Positions 35,126-44,317 of a stretch of DNA of 50,739 nt are shown one piece after another. This DNA comes from Actinomadura sp. 7K507 (GTDB lineage Bacteria > Actinomycetota > Actinomycetes > Streptosporangiales > Streptosporangiaceae): the NCBI RefSeq assembly GCF_004348425.1, contig NZ_SMKK01000027.1, positions 1 to 50,739 on the forward strand. Direction: 5' to 3'. Numbering within the stretch: the stretch's first letter is position 1; each line of letters starts with the position of its first letter. Both the position numbers and the translations under genes were made by a program. Below the pieces are notes generated by a model. That model was not told the DNA's origin and made no database searches. It saw only the letters and a program-made list of their open reading frames with translations.

Positions 35126-36472
35126 TCAGCCGAGGTCGGGGGCCCAGGAGCCGTGGAAGCCCAGGGGGACGCGGACCGGGAGGTGGACGGTGGCGACGGG
35201 TTCGCCGGTGAAGTCCTGCGAAGCGATGATGACCAGGTCGGTGGCCTGCCGGGCGGGATCGAACGCCAGGGTCATCAGGTAGCCGTCGTCCTCGGCGGAG
35301 TCGGGCGCGGACGGGATGAAGACGGCCTCCCCGACACCGGCGCCGGCCGGGAACAGCCGCGTCTCGGCCGATCCGCGCTCGTAGTCGTGCTTCATCAGGC
35401 CCCCGCCGCCCTCGTTCCCGACGACGTTCTCGGCCACGTTCTCGGCCACGGTGTAGCCGTACCGGTGGCGGCGCGTGACGAGCCGCTCGTCCATGCGCGG
35501 GAACTCCTGGGCACGGTCGTCGATGGTCTCCTGGACGGCCTTCCCCGCGGCGGGGTCGATCGTCCAGCGGTCCAGCGCCGGAGGCGGGTTGCCCTCCAGC
35601 TTGCCGCCGTGCATGAAGCTCGGGAAGCGGACCAGGTCCACGACCACGCGGTCACCGTCGTCGTAGGCGTTGAGGGTGTGGAAGACCCAGCAGGGCGGGA
35701 TGTCGATCCAGCGCACGTCGTCGGCGCCGCCGGCACGCGGCATCACGCCGACGCGTGCGGGATGGGCGTCGTTCCACGTGTACGGGAGGCCCGCCCCGGC
35801 TTCGGCCATCTCCATGGAGAACGTGATGGGCAGGTCGTAGATGACGACGTACTTCTCCGTGAGCGCGAAGTCGTGGACCATCGGGCCGTCCGGCACCGGG
35901 ATCTCCACCGAGCGGACGATCTCGCCGGCCGCGCTCCGGACCGTGTACTCCAGGTGCTCCCAGCCGAAGAAGTACCCGATGGCGTGCAGTTCGCCCGTGG
36001 CGGGATCCTCCTTGGGGTGGGCCGTGTAGCCGCCCTTGAGGGTTCCGCCGAAGTCGCATGGGCCCAGCGTGTTCAGTTCGTGGTCGAGCCGGTACGGCCT
36101 GGCCCCGGCCTCGACGAGCGCGAGGGTGTCTCCGGCGTGCTGGATCACGTGGGTGTTGGGGGCGAAGTCGAAGTCCTCGACCACGGGACCGGCGGGCCAT
36201 CGCTCGCCGAGATTCTCCGCCACCTTCTGCGAGCGGACCCAGCGGTTGCGGTACCACTCCGCGCGGCCGTCGCGGAGGCGGATGCCGTGCACCATGCCGT
36301 CGCCGAGGAACCAGTGGTAGGACGAATCGTCTCCGATCTCGAGCGGGTTCGGCCCGATGCGCAGGTAGCGGCCGCGCAGCCCGGACGGGATCCGCCCGGT
36401 GACGGGCAGGTCATGGACGGTGACCTCCTCGGTGACGGGCGCGAGAAGCCCTTCCAGGTACGGGTTGGCCAT
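35126..36472 (-). CDS. carotenoid cleavage oxygenase
   Basis: A 448-residue Fe(II) dioxygenase of the RPE65/CCD family. The four iron-binding His lie in YTAHPKEDP, MVHDFALTE, VFHTLNAYDD and the C-terminal GFHGSW. The N-terminal SGLRGRYLRIGPNP motif and DGMVHG are typical. It cleaves a carotenoid or stilbene double bond. Only 7 bases separate it from the upstream TetR gene, so it belongs to that operon. No carotenoid biosynthetic gene is in the window. Confidence 0.95.
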   Translation of the reverse strand: MANPYLEGLLAPVTEEVTVHDLPVTGRIPSGLRGRYLRIGPNPLEIGDDSSYHWFLGDGMVHGIRLRDGRAEWYRNRWVRSQKVAENLGERWPAGPVVEDFDFAPNTHVIQHAGDTLALVEAGARPYRLDHELNTLGPCDFGGTLKGGYTAHPKEDPATGELHAIGYFFGWEHLEYTVRSAAGEIVRSVEIPVPDGPMVHDFALTEKYVVIYDLPITFSMEMAEAGAGLPYTWNDAHPARVGVMPRAGGADDVRWIDIPPCWVFHTLNAYDDGDRVVVDLVRFPSFMHGGKLEGNPPPALDRWTIDPAAGKAVQETIDDRAQEFPRMDERLVTRRHRYGYTVAENVAENVVGNEGGGGLMKHDYERGSAETRLFPAGAGVGEAVFIPSAPDSAEDDGYLMTLAFDPARQATDLVIIASQDFTGEPVATVHLPVRVPLGFHGSWAPDLG

Positions 36473-36479
36473 GGTGACC

Positions 36480-37118
36480 TCACTTCCGGGGGGTGACGAA
36501 GAAGCCGGACGATATGCCCAGCATGAGGGTGTCGAGGATCGCGTCCGCGTCGGGCAGGTGGCCGTTGAGTTCGAGGCTGACGAATCCGTGGACGCTCGCC
36601 CAGAACGACACGGCGACGTGCCGCGGGTCGGCGTCGGTGAGCAGGCCCGCGGCGGCGCAGGCGGCCACCGCGTCCTCCAGGATCGTGTAGGCGGACAGCG
36701 CGGTGAGCAGGGCCTTCTCGCCTGGCTGGAACCCGGGGACCGGCTCGCCGAACATCAGCCCGTAGTAGTTGCGTTCGGCGAGCGCGTTGTCCCGGTAGGC
36801 GAGCCCGAGTTCGCGGAGGTGGACGCGTGGGTCGGGGTCGTGGGGGACGGCGGCGAGGCACCTGCGGAACCGCTGGAAGCCCTCGATGTAGAGGGCCTCG
36901 GTGAGCCCGGCCTTGCCGCCGAACATGCGGTACAGGACGGTGGTGGAGCAGCCGACTTCGGCGGCGATCCGGCGCAGCGCGAGCGCCTGCGGGCCCTCGG
37001 CGGCCAGGAGGCGGCTGGCGGCGTCCAGCAGCGTGGTGCGGATCGCCTCGTCGCCCTGCCGCTGCGCCAGCTCGAACGCGCTCGGAGCCGCGGTGCCGGT
37101 TGTGGCGTTGCCCGCCAT
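36480..37118 (-). CDS. TetR-family regulator of the carotenoid oxygenase operon
   Basis: A 212-residue regulator with the helix-turn-helix LLAAEGPQALALRRIAAEVGCSTTVLYRMFGGKAGL at residues 30-70 and a C-terminal TetR_C-type ligand domain. It is first in a two-gene operon with the carotenoid oxygenase, so it probably controls it. A palindrome TAACATTGTTA lies upstream. GGGAGGG precedes ATG 37118. Confidence 0.92.
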   Translation of the reverse strand: MAGNATTGTAAPSAFELAQRQGDEAIRTTLLDAASRLLAAEGPQALALRRIAAEVGCSTTVLYRMFGGKAGLTEALYIEGFQRFRRCLAAVPHDPDPRVHLRELGLAYRDNALAERNYYGLMFGEPVPGFQPGEKALLTALSAYTILEDAVAACAAAGLLTDADPRHVAVSFWASVHGFVSLELNGHLPDADAILDTLMLGISSGFFVTPRK

Positions 37119-37152
37119 CGACCCTCCCTGCAGTAACGGCGTTTTCTAGACG

Positions 37153-37163
37153 TAACATTGTTA
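37153..37163. promoter_or_regulatory. putative operator upstream of the TetR-carotenoid oxygenase operon
   Basis: TAACA-T-TGTTA is a perfect 5-bp-arm inverted repeat in an AT-rich stretch, 35 bases before the TetR start and in the control region shared with the divergent hopanoid operon. Confidence 0.4.
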
Positions 37164-37294
37164 TCGCACGTCGGCGGGGTCAAGGTCAACCCTCGGGGCG
37201 ACTCCGGCTCGGGAACGGTCCGGGTCCGGCACGCCGCGTTTCAAGAAGTCCATACCTTGGCCAGAGTTTCTCTAGTGCCGGTCCGGTCGATCCC

Positions 37295-38167
37295 ATGAAG
37301 GTGATCATTGAATCGCCCTGGAGCGCCGACGAGCACGACCGCGCGCTGGACCGGCTCGCCGCGCGGGAGAACTTCCCCGTCGCGGCGCGGCTGCTGCCCG
37401 TCCGGCACCGCACCGGGCTGCGGGCCGTCTACGGCTTCGCGCGCCTCGTCGACGACATCGGCGACGAAGCGCCGCGGGAGCAGCGCGCCAAGCTCCTCGG
37501 CCTCGTGGACGACGACCTGGACCGCGTGTTCACCGGACGGACCCCGAACCTGCCGCAGTTACGGAGGCTGGCCGGGACCGTGCACGCCCACCGGCTCCCG
37601 GAGGAGCCGTTCCGCGACCTGGTCAGGGCTAACCGGCAGGACCAGGCCGTCCACCGGTACGAGACGTTCGCGGACGTCACCGAGTACTGCGCCCTGTCGG
37701 CCGCGCCCGTAGGGCGCATCGTCCTCCACCTGTTCCGCGTCCACCGGCCCGCGCTGGTGGCGGCGTCCGACGACGTCTGCACCGCGCTGCAGCTCATCGA
37801 GCACTGCCAGGACGCCGGGGAGGACTACCGGAACGGGCGGGTCTACCTGCCCGGCGAGGATCTGCGGCGGTTCGGCTGCGGCGAGGACGACCTGGCCCGG
37901 CCGGTGACGCCGACACGGCTGCGGGGCGTCCTGGCGCTGGAGGCCGGCCGCGCCGCCGAACTGCTGGAACGTGGGGCCGCGCCGCTGATGGCGGGCCTGA
38001 CCGGATGGGCGCGGTTCGCCGTGGCGGGCTACGTGGCCGGGGGGCGCGAGGCGCTGTCGGCCCTGGCGCGCGGCCGCTACGACGTACTCGCGCGCCCGCT
38101 GCGACCGCGGCGGGCCGGGGTCCTGGCCCGATGGGTGCACGCGGCCGGAAAGTGGGGAGCGAAGTGA
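37295..38167 (+). CDS. hpnC: squalene synthase HpnC (hydroxysqualene synthase)
   Basis: A 290-residue enzyme. In the HpnCDE route it turns presqualene diphosphate into hydroxysqualene. The first Asp-rich motif is DDIGD near residue 53 and the second is GEDYRNGRVYLP. ATG 37295 starts MKVIIESPWSADEHD, which matches the family; the frame is open upstream. It heads a six-gene operon with 1-4 base overlaps or a 3-base gap throughout, including hpnD immediately after (TGATG). Confidence 0.92.
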   Translation: MKVIIESPWSADEHDRALDRLAARENFPVAARLLPVRHRTGLRAVYGFARLVDDIGDEAPREQRAKLLGLVDDDLDRVFTGRTPNLPQLRRLAGTVHAHRLPEEPFRDLVRANRQDQAVHRYETFADVTEYCALSAAPVGRIVLHLFRVHRPALVAASDDVCTALQLIEHCQDAGEDYRNGRVYLPGEDLRRFGCGEDDLARPVTPTRLRGVLALEAGRAAELLERGAAPLMAGLTGWARFAVAGYVAGGREALSALARGRYDVLARPLRPRRAGVLARWVHAAGKWGAK

Positions 38168-39084
38168 TGACGGTTTCGGAGACCTGCGAGCGTTCCGAAC
38201 GGGTTTGTGAGGCGTACCGGCACTGCGAGCGGGTGGTGCGCGAGGAGGCCCGCAACTTCTCCTACGGGATCCGGCTGATGCCCGTCCCGAAGCGGCGGGC
38301 GATGAGCGCGATCTACGCGTTCGCCCGCGGCGTCGACGACGTCGGGGACGGCCCGGAGCCCGCGTGCGTGCGGCTCGACCTGCTCGACCGGTCGCGGCGG
38401 CGGCTGGCGACCGTGCAGGACGTGCTGCGGCGGCGCGCCGACGTCGCCGCGCTGGAGGGGCACCCGGTGCTGACCGCGCTGGCGGACGCGTCGGGCCGCT
38501 ACCCGATCCCGCTGGACGCGTTCGACGAGCTGATCGACGGGTGCGAGGACGACGTGCGGGGCGCCGACTACGACACGTTCGACGACCTGCTGCGCTACTG
38601 CCAGCGGGTCGCCGGGACGGTCGGGCGGCTGTCGCTCTCGGTGTTCGGGTCGGACGGGCGGCAGCGGGCGGAGGGCCTGGCGGACTCGCTCGGCGTCGCG
38701 CTCCAGCTCACCAACATCCTGCGGGACCTGCGTGAGGACCGGCTCGCCGGGCGGATCTACATCCCCGCGGAGGACCTGAAACGGTTCCGCTGCACGCTGG
38801 AGCTGGACGAGTCCGGCACGTTCGTCGACCCGCCGTGGCGGCTGAACGAGCTGATCGGCTTCCAGGCCGAGCGGGCACGTGCCTGGTACGCCGAGGGACT
38901 GCGGCTGCTGCCGCTGCTGGACCGGCGCAGCGCCGCCTGCACGGCGGCGATGGCGGGCATCTACCGGCGGCTGCTGGAGAACATCGCGGCGCAGCCGTCG
39001 GTCGCGCTGAACACGCGGATGTCGCTGCCGACGTGGCAGAAGGCGGTCGTGGCGGCGCGCTCGCTGTCGGGGGTGGAGCGGTGA
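38167..39084 (+). CDS. hpnD: presqualene diphosphate synthase HpnD
   Basis: A 305-residue prenyltransferase that joins two farnesyl diphosphates to presqualene diphosphate. The Asp motifs are VDDVGDG and DLREDRLAGRIY, and RNFSYGIRLMP is the family N-terminal segment. ATG 38167 overlaps the hpnC stop by one base. Product of the two genes feeds HpnE. Confidence 0.94.
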   Translation: MTVSETCERSERVCEAYRHCERVVREEARNFSYGIRLMPVPKRRAMSAIYAFARGVDDVGDGPEPACVRLDLLDRSRRRLATVQDVLRRRADVAALEGHPVLTALADASGRYPIPLDAFDELIDGCEDDVRGADYDTFDDLLRYCQRVAGTVGRLSLSVFGSDGRQRAEGLADSLGVALQLTNILRDLREDRLAGRIYIPAEDLKRFRCTLELDESGTFVDPPWRLNELIGFQAERARAWYAEGLRLLPLLDRRSAACTAAMAGIYRRLLENIAAQPSVALNTRMSLPTWQKAVVAARSLSGVER

Positions 39085-40400
39085 GCGTCGTGATCGTGGG
39101 CGGCGGGCTCGCGGGCATCAGCTCGGCGCTCGCGCTTCGGGAGGCGGGGGTGCCGGTCACCCTCGTGGAGTCACGCCCCTGGCTGGGCGGCGCCACGCAC
39201 TCGTTCCTGCGCGGGGAGCTGTGCGTCGACAACGGGCAGCACGTCTTCCTGCGGTGCTGCTCGGCGTACCAGGGGCTCCTGCGCAGGCTGCGCGCCGACC
39301 ACCTGGTGGAGGTACAGGACCGGTTCGACGTCCCCGTCCTGCTGCCCGGCAGCGAGCCGGCGCGGCTGAGACGGTCGAGGCTGCCGAGCCCGCTGCACCT
39401 GCTGCCCGCGCTGGCCGGGTACGCGCCGCTGTCGCCGGCCGACCGGATCCGGGCGGTGCGCGCGTCGGTCGGGCTGCGGAGGCTCGACCCGTCCGATCCG
39501 GCGCTTGACGCCGTCCCGGCGGGCGCGTGGCTGGCCGACCGCGGGCAGCGGCCCTGGGCGCGGCAGGCGCTGTGGGGGCTGTTCCTCACCTCCGCCCTGA
39601 ACGCCGAGGTGGACGAGGCGGCGCTCGGCCTGTCGGCGATGGTGTGCCGCCGCGCCCTGTTCGGGCGCGCCGACGCCGCCGACATCGGGCTCCCGCTCGT
39701 CCCGCTGGAGGAACTGCACGGCGGCCCGGCGCTGCGGCGGATCGCGGAGATGGGCGGGACCGTCCGGCTCAAGGCGAAGGTCGAGGCGGTCACCACCGAC
39801 CCGAAGGTCGTCGTGGACGGCGTCCCGGTGGCCGCCGACGCGGTGATCATGGCGGTGCCGCACGAGGCGGCGGCGCGGCTGCTGCCCGCGCAGGCGCTGC
39901 CCGACCCGCTGCGCTGGCCCGAGCTGGACGCCAGCCCGATCGTGAACGTGCACGTCGTCTACGACCGGAAGGTCATGGACGAGCCGTTCGCCGCCGCCGT
40001 CGGCTCGCCCGCGCAGTGGATGTTCGACCGCACGGCGGTCAGCGGGCTGCGACGCGGCCAGTACCTCGCGATCTCGCTGTCGGCGGCGGACCGCTGGATC
40101 GACATGCCGACCGCCGAGATACGCGCCCGGTTCGTCCCCGAGCTGCGCCGGCTGCTGCCCGCCGCGCGGGACGCGCGGGTCCGCGACCTGTTCGTCACGC
40201 GCGAGCGGCGGGCGACGTTCCGGCAGGGTCCCGGCAGCGCGGGCGCCCGCCCCGGCGCCGCGACGCGGGCGCCGGGCCTGTTCCTGGCCGGCGCGTGGAC
40301 CGACACGGGCTGGCCCGACACCATGGAGGGAGCAGTGCGCAGCGGCCTCACCGCCGCCCGCCTGGTCCGCCGCCACCTGGAGGGGGTGAGGGACCGGTGA
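39081..40400 (+). CDS. hpnE: hydroxysqualene dehydroxylase / FAD-dependent squalene synthase subunit HpnE
   Basis: A 439-residue flavoprotein that reduces hydroxysqualene to squalene. The FAD loop is VIVGGGLAGISSALALREAG at the start, with LVESRPWLGGATHSF, and the C-terminal FAD contact is GAWTDTGWPDTMEGAVRSG. GTG 39081 overlaps the hpnD stop (GTGA), and GTGA also couples the next gene. It is a member of the phytoene desaturase-like family. Confidence 0.93.
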   Translation: MSVVIVGGGLAGISSALALREAGVPVTLVESRPWLGGATHSFLRGELCVDNGQHVFLRCCSAYQGLLRRLRADHLVEVQDRFDVPVLLPGSEPARLRRSRLPSPLHLLPALAGYAPLSPADRIRAVRASVGLRRLDPSDPALDAVPAGAWLADRGQRPWARQALWGLFLTSALNAEVDEAALGLSAMVCRRALFGRADAADIGLPLVPLEELHGGPALRRIAEMGGTVRLKAKVEAVTTDPKVVVDGVPVAADAVIMAVPHEAAARLLPAQALPDPLRWPELDASPIVNVHVVYDRKVMDEPFAAAVGSPAQWMFDRTAVSGLRRGQYLAISLSAADRWIDMPTAEIRARFVPELRRLLPAARDARVRDLFVTRERRATFRQGPGSAGARPGAATRAPGLFLAGAWTDTGWPDTMEGAVRSGLTAARLVRRHLEGVRDR

Positions 40401-41422
40401 CTGCCGAACCGGTTTCGATGACCGATGTCCGCGAGCTGGTCGACGGGGCGCTGCGCGCCGCGGTCGGCCGGCTCGATCCGCGCACCTACCGTGTCGCGGC
40501 CTACCACTTCGGCTGGACGGACAAGGAGGGCCGTCCGCACAAGGCGCCCGCCGGCAAGGCGCTGCGCCCGGCGCTGGCGCTGCTGTCGGCCCGTGCCGCC
40601 GTGGCGCCGCAGGAGAGCGCGCTGCCCGGCGCGGTCGCGGTCGAGCTGACCCACGCGTTCTCGCTCCTGCACGACGACATCATGGACGGCGACCGGACAC
40701 GCCGGCATCGCCCGGCGGCCTGGACGGTCTTCGGCGAGGCGCCGGCGATCCTGGCCGGGGACGCGCTGCTCGCCCTCGCCGGCGAGGTCCTGCTGGAGGC
40801 GCCCGGCCAGGGCTCGGCGCGGGCGGCGCGCGCGCTGGCCGCCGCCACGCGCCGGCTCATCGCGGGCCAGGCGCTCGACATGGACTTCGAGACGCAGAGG
40901 CGGATCAGCCTGGACGAGTGCGTGTCGATGGCGTCCGACAAGACCGCGGCGCTGCTGGCGTGCTCGTGCTCGATCGGAGCCGTCCTGGACGGGGCGTCCG
41001 AGGCCCTGTCCGGCGCGCTGGAGGCGTTCGGAGCCGACCTCGGGATCGCCTTCCAGCTCGCCGACGACCTGCTCGGCATCTGGGGCGATCCCGCGGCGAC
41101 CGGCAAGCCCGCGCTGTCGGACCTGCGTTCCCGCAAGATGTCGCTGCCGGTCGTGGCCGCGCTGAACTCCGACACGCCCGAGGCCTCGCAGCTCGCCGAC
41201 CTGTACGGGCGTCCCGCCCGGTCCGGGGAGGAGCTGTCCGAGGCCGAGCTGGCCGAGACCGCCGCGCTGGTGGAGGCGGCCGGTGGGCGCGCCTGGGCCG
41301 AGATGGAGGCCGAGAGCCGCATCCAGCGCGCCGCCGAGCATCTGATCACGGCCAAGCTGCCCGAGCCGGTCCGCACCGGCTTCCTGCACATCGCCGACTT
41401 CGTCACAAGCAGGGACCACTGA
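40397..41422 (+). CDS. polyprenyl diphosphate synthase (farnesyl/geranylgeranyl type)
   Basis: A 341-residue trans-prenyltransferase. The first Asp-rich motif is DDIMD at residues 93-97 in LLHDDIMDGDRTRRH, the second is DDLLGIWGD at 223-231. Within a hopanoid operon it most likely supplies farnesyl diphosphate for HpnD; the residues before the first motif (FSL) do not exclude a longer product. GTG 40397 overlaps the hpnE stop by 4 bases. Confidence 0.92.
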   Translation: MTAEPVSMTDVRELVDGALRAAVGRLDPRTYRVAAYHFGWTDKEGRPHKAPAGKALRPALALLSARAAVAPQESALPGAVAVELTHAFSLLHDDIMDGDRTRRHRPAAWTVFGEAPAILAGDALLALAGEVLLEAPGQGSARAARALAAATRRLIAGQALDMDFETQRRISLDECVSMASDKTAALLACSCSIGAVLDGASEALSGALEAFGADLGIAFQLADDLLGIWGDPAATGKPALSDLRSRKMSLPVVAALNSDTPEASQLADLYGRPARSGEELSEAELAETAALVEAAGGRAWAEMEAESRIQRAAEHLITAKLPEPVRTGFLHIADFVTSRDH

Positions 41423-43308
41423 TGACAGCGGTAGAGACGGGCACCGTGTCCCGGACGGCGGCCGAGGCGCTGGAGGCCGCGCGCGAGCACCTCCTGCTCC
41501 TCCAGTCGCCGGAGGGCTGGTGGAAGGGCGAACTGCAGACCAACGTGACGATGGACGCCGAGGACCTGCTGCTGCGCGAGTTCCTCGGCATCCGCGACAG
41601 CGGCGACACGGGCGGCGACACGGGCGAGACGGCACGCTGGATCCGGTCGCGGCAGGCCCCGGACGGCACCTGGGCCACGTTCCACGACGGCCCGCCCGAC
41701 CTGTCCACGACCGTCGAGGCGTACGTGGCGCTGCGGCTCGCCGGGGACCGGCCCGACGCGGGCCACATGATCCGCGCCGCCGCCTACATCCGCAGCGAGG
41801 GCGGCATCCCGGCGACCCGCGTGTTCACGCGGTTCTGGCTCGCGATGTTCGGCGAGTGGTCCTGGGCCGACCTGCCGGTGCTGCCGCCGGAGATGATGTT
41901 CCTGCCGCGCTGGTTCCCGCTGAACGTCTACGACTGGGCGTGCTGGGCGCGGCAGACGATCGTCCCGCTGGCGGTAGTCGGCGCGTTCCGTCCCGTCCGG
42001 CCGCTGCCGTTCGGGCTGGACGAGCTGACGCCCGACTACCACGTCCCGAGGCGCCGGGAGCCGGGCCTGCCCGGGTGGGACGAGGCGTTCAAGGGGCTCG
42101 ACAAGGCCCTGCACGTGTACGAGCGGCGGCCCGTGAAGCCGCTGCGGCGGGCCGCGCTGCGCCGCGCGGCCGACTGGATCATCGCGCGGCAGGAGCGGGA
42201 CGGGTCGTGGGGCGGGATCCAGCCGCCCTGGGTGTACTCGCTGCTCGCGCTGCACCTCATGGGCTACGGCCTCGACCATCCCGTCATGCGGCGCGGCCTG
42301 GAGGGGCTCGAACGCTTCACGATCCGGGACGAGAAGGGGCGGCGCCTTGAAGCGTGCCAGTCCCCCGTCTGGGACACCGTCCTCGCCATGAACGCGCTCG
42401 CCGACGCCGGCCTGCCGGCCGGGCACCCGGCGCTGGAGCGGGCCGCGGACTGGGTGATCGGCGAGGAGGTCAAGGGCCCCGGGGACTGGTCGGTGCGGCG
42501 CCCCGACCTGCCGCCGGGCGGCTGGGCGTTCGAGTTCGACAACGACTGCTACCCCGACACCGACGACACCGCCGAGGCGGTCATCGCGCTGAACCGCGTC
42601 CGGCACCCGGAGGCGGAGCCGGCGATCGAGCGGGGCGTCCGCTGGATGGCCGGGATGGCGTCCGGGGACGGCGGGTTCGGCGCGTTCGACGCCGACAACA
42701 CCCGCGCCCTGTGCCGCAAGCTGCCGTTCTGCGACTTCGGCGAGGTGATCGACCCGCCGTCCGCCGACGTCACCGCGCACGTCGTGGAGGCGATGTCGCA
42801 CCGCGGCATGGCCGACTCGCTGACGGTGAAGCGGGCCGTGGTGTGGCTGCTGAAGGCGCAGGAGGCGGACGGGTCGTGGTTCGGCCGGTGGGGCGCCAAC
42901 CACGTGTACGGGACGGGAGCCGTCGTGCCCGCGCTGATCGCGGCGGGCGTCCGGCCCGGCAAGCCCGCGATCCGGGACGCGGTGGGGTGGCTGGAACGCC
43001 ACCAGCGCGACGACGGCGGCTGGGGCGAGGACCTGCGCTCCTACCGCGACCGGTCGTGGATCGGGCACGGCCTGTCGACGCCGTCGCAGACCGCGTGGGC
43101 GCTGATGGCGCTGCTCGCCGCGGGCGAGCGCGGCCGGGCCGTCGAACGCGGGATCCGCTGGCTGGCCGAGCACCAGCGCCCGGACGGGACGTGGGACGAG
43201 GACCACTTCACCGGCACCGGATTCCCCGGCGACTTCTACATCAACTACCACCTGTACCGGCTGGTGTTCCCGCTTTCGGCGCTCGGCCGGTACCTGGAAG
43301 GTGCGTGA
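41422..43308 (+). CDS. shc: squalene-hopene cyclase
   Basis: A 628-residue terpene cyclase that converts squalene to hopene or hopanol at the membrane. The catalytic protonation motif is DTDD at 379-382, and several QW repeats are visible, for example QAPDGTWATF, QERDGSWGGI, QEADGSWFGRW and HQRDDGGWGE. Length fits the ~630-residue family. The ATG overlaps the previous stop (TGATG). Confidence 0.95.
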   Translation: MTAVETGTVSRTAAEALEAAREHLLLLQSPEGWWKGELQTNVTMDAEDLLLREFLGIRDSGDTGGDTGETARWIRSRQAPDGTWATFHDGPPDLSTTVEAYVALRLAGDRPDAGHMIRAAAYIRSEGGIPATRVFTRFWLAMFGEWSWADLPVLPPEMMFLPRWFPLNVYDWACWARQTIVPLAVVGAFRPVRPLPFGLDELTPDYHVPRRREPGLPGWDEAFKGLDKALHVYERRPVKPLRRAALRRAADWIIARQERDGSWGGIQPPWVYSLLALHLMGYGLDHPVMRRGLEGLERFTIRDEKGRRLEACQSPVWDTVLAMNALADAGLPAGHPALERAADWVIGEEVKGPGDWSVRRPDLPPGGWAFEFDNDCYPDTDDTAEAVIALNRVRHPEAEPAIERGVRWMAGMASGDGGFGAFDADNTRALCRKLPFCDFGEVIDPPSADVTAHVVEAMSHRGMADSLTVKRAVVWLLKAQEADGSWFGRWGANHVYGTGAVVPALIAAGVRPGKPAIRDAVGWLERHQRDDGGWGEDLRSYRDRSWIGHGLSTPSQTAWALMALLAAGERGRAVERGIRWLAEHQRPDGTWDEDHFTGTGFPGDFYINYHLYRLVFPLSALGRYLEGA

Positions 43309-43311
43309 GAC

Positions 43312-44316
43312 ATGGCGATGCCATTGCGCCAGAGCCTGCGGGTCGGCGGATACGTCCTGCGCAACAAGCTGGCGGGACGGTCGAAGTTCCCGCTGATCGT
43401 GGAGCTGGAGCCGCTGTACGCGTGCAACCTGGCGTGCGCGGGCTGCGGGAAGATCCAGCATCCGGCGGACGTGCTGAAGCAGCGGATGCCGGTCGAGCAG
43501 GCCGTCGCGGCGATCCGCGAGTGCGGCGCGCCGATGGTCTCGATCGCGGGCGGCGAGCCGCTGATGCATCCGCGGATCGGCGAGCTGGTCGCCGAGCTGA
43601 TCAGGATGAAGCGGTACGTGTTCCTGTGCACGAACGCGGCGCTGATCCCGAAGAAGATCGACGAGTTCGAGCCGTCCCGCTACTTCGCGTGGGCCGTGCA
43701 CATCGACGGGCTGCGCGAGCGGCACGACGCGTCCGTCTGCAAGGAGGGCGTGTTCGACCAGGCGGTGGACGCGGTCAGGATGTGCCAGGAGCGCGGGTTC
43801 CGGGTCACGACGAACACGACCGTGTTCAACACCGACACCCCGCAGACCGTCATCGACGTCCTCGACTACCTCAACGACGACCTGCGCGTCGACCAGATGA
43901 TGATCTCGCCCGCGTACGCCTACGAGAAGGCACCCGACCAGGACCACTTCCTCGGCGTGCAGGAGACCCGGAACCTGTTCCGCAAGGCCTTCGCGGACGG
44001 GCGGCGCAAACGCTGGCGGTTCAACCACTCGCCGCTGTTCCTGGACTTCCTCGAAGGGAAGACCGACTTCCCGTGCACGGCGTGGGCGATCCCGTCGTAC
44101 TCGCTGAAGGGCTGGCAGCGTCCCTGCTACCTGATGGACGACGGCTACGTCGACACCTACCGGGAGCTCGTCGAGACGACCGACTGGGACGCCTACGGGC
44201 GCGGGCGCGACGACCGGTGCGCGAACTGCATGGCGCACTGCGGCTACGAGCCCACCGCGGTGTTCGCGACGATGGGTTCGCTGAAGGAGTCCGTGCGAGC
44301 CGTGCGCAGCGTGTAG
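43312..44316 (+). CDS. hpnH: adenosyl-hopene transferase HpnH, radical SAM
   Basis: A 334-residue radical SAM enzyme that adds the adenosyl group to hopene, the first step of extended hopanoids (bacteriohopanepolyols). The cluster motif is CNLACAGC (C38, C42, C45), followed by SIAGGEPLMHP. A second Cys set at the C-terminus is DDRCANCMAHCG. Only 3 bases follow the shc stop. The later genes hpnG and hpnO are not in the window. The stop is 1 base from the convergent PAP2-acyltransferase gene. Confidence 0.94.
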   Translation: MAMPLRQSLRVGGYVLRNKLAGRSKFPLIVELEPLYACNLACAGCGKIQHPADVLKQRMPVEQAVAAIRECGAPMVSIAGGEPLMHPRIGELVAELIRMKRYVFLCTNAALIPKKIDEFEPSRYFAWAVHIDGLRERHDASVCKEGVFDQAVDAVRMCQERGFRVTTNTTVFNTDTPQTVIDVLDYLNDDLRVDQMMISPAYAYEKAPDQDHFLGVQETRNLFRKAFADGRRKRWRFNHSPLFLDFLEGKTDFPCTAWAIPSYSLKGWQRPCYLMDDGYVDTYRELVETTDWDAYGRGRDDRCANCMAHCGYEPTAVFATMGSLKESVRAVRSV

Positions 44317-44317
44317 G

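Noticed and set aside
40501..44238. A 1245-codon open frame on the minus strand under the hopanoid operon
   Set aside because: Fully antisense to the prenyl synthase, shc and hpnH genes, which all have intact motifs; its own product matches no pattern.
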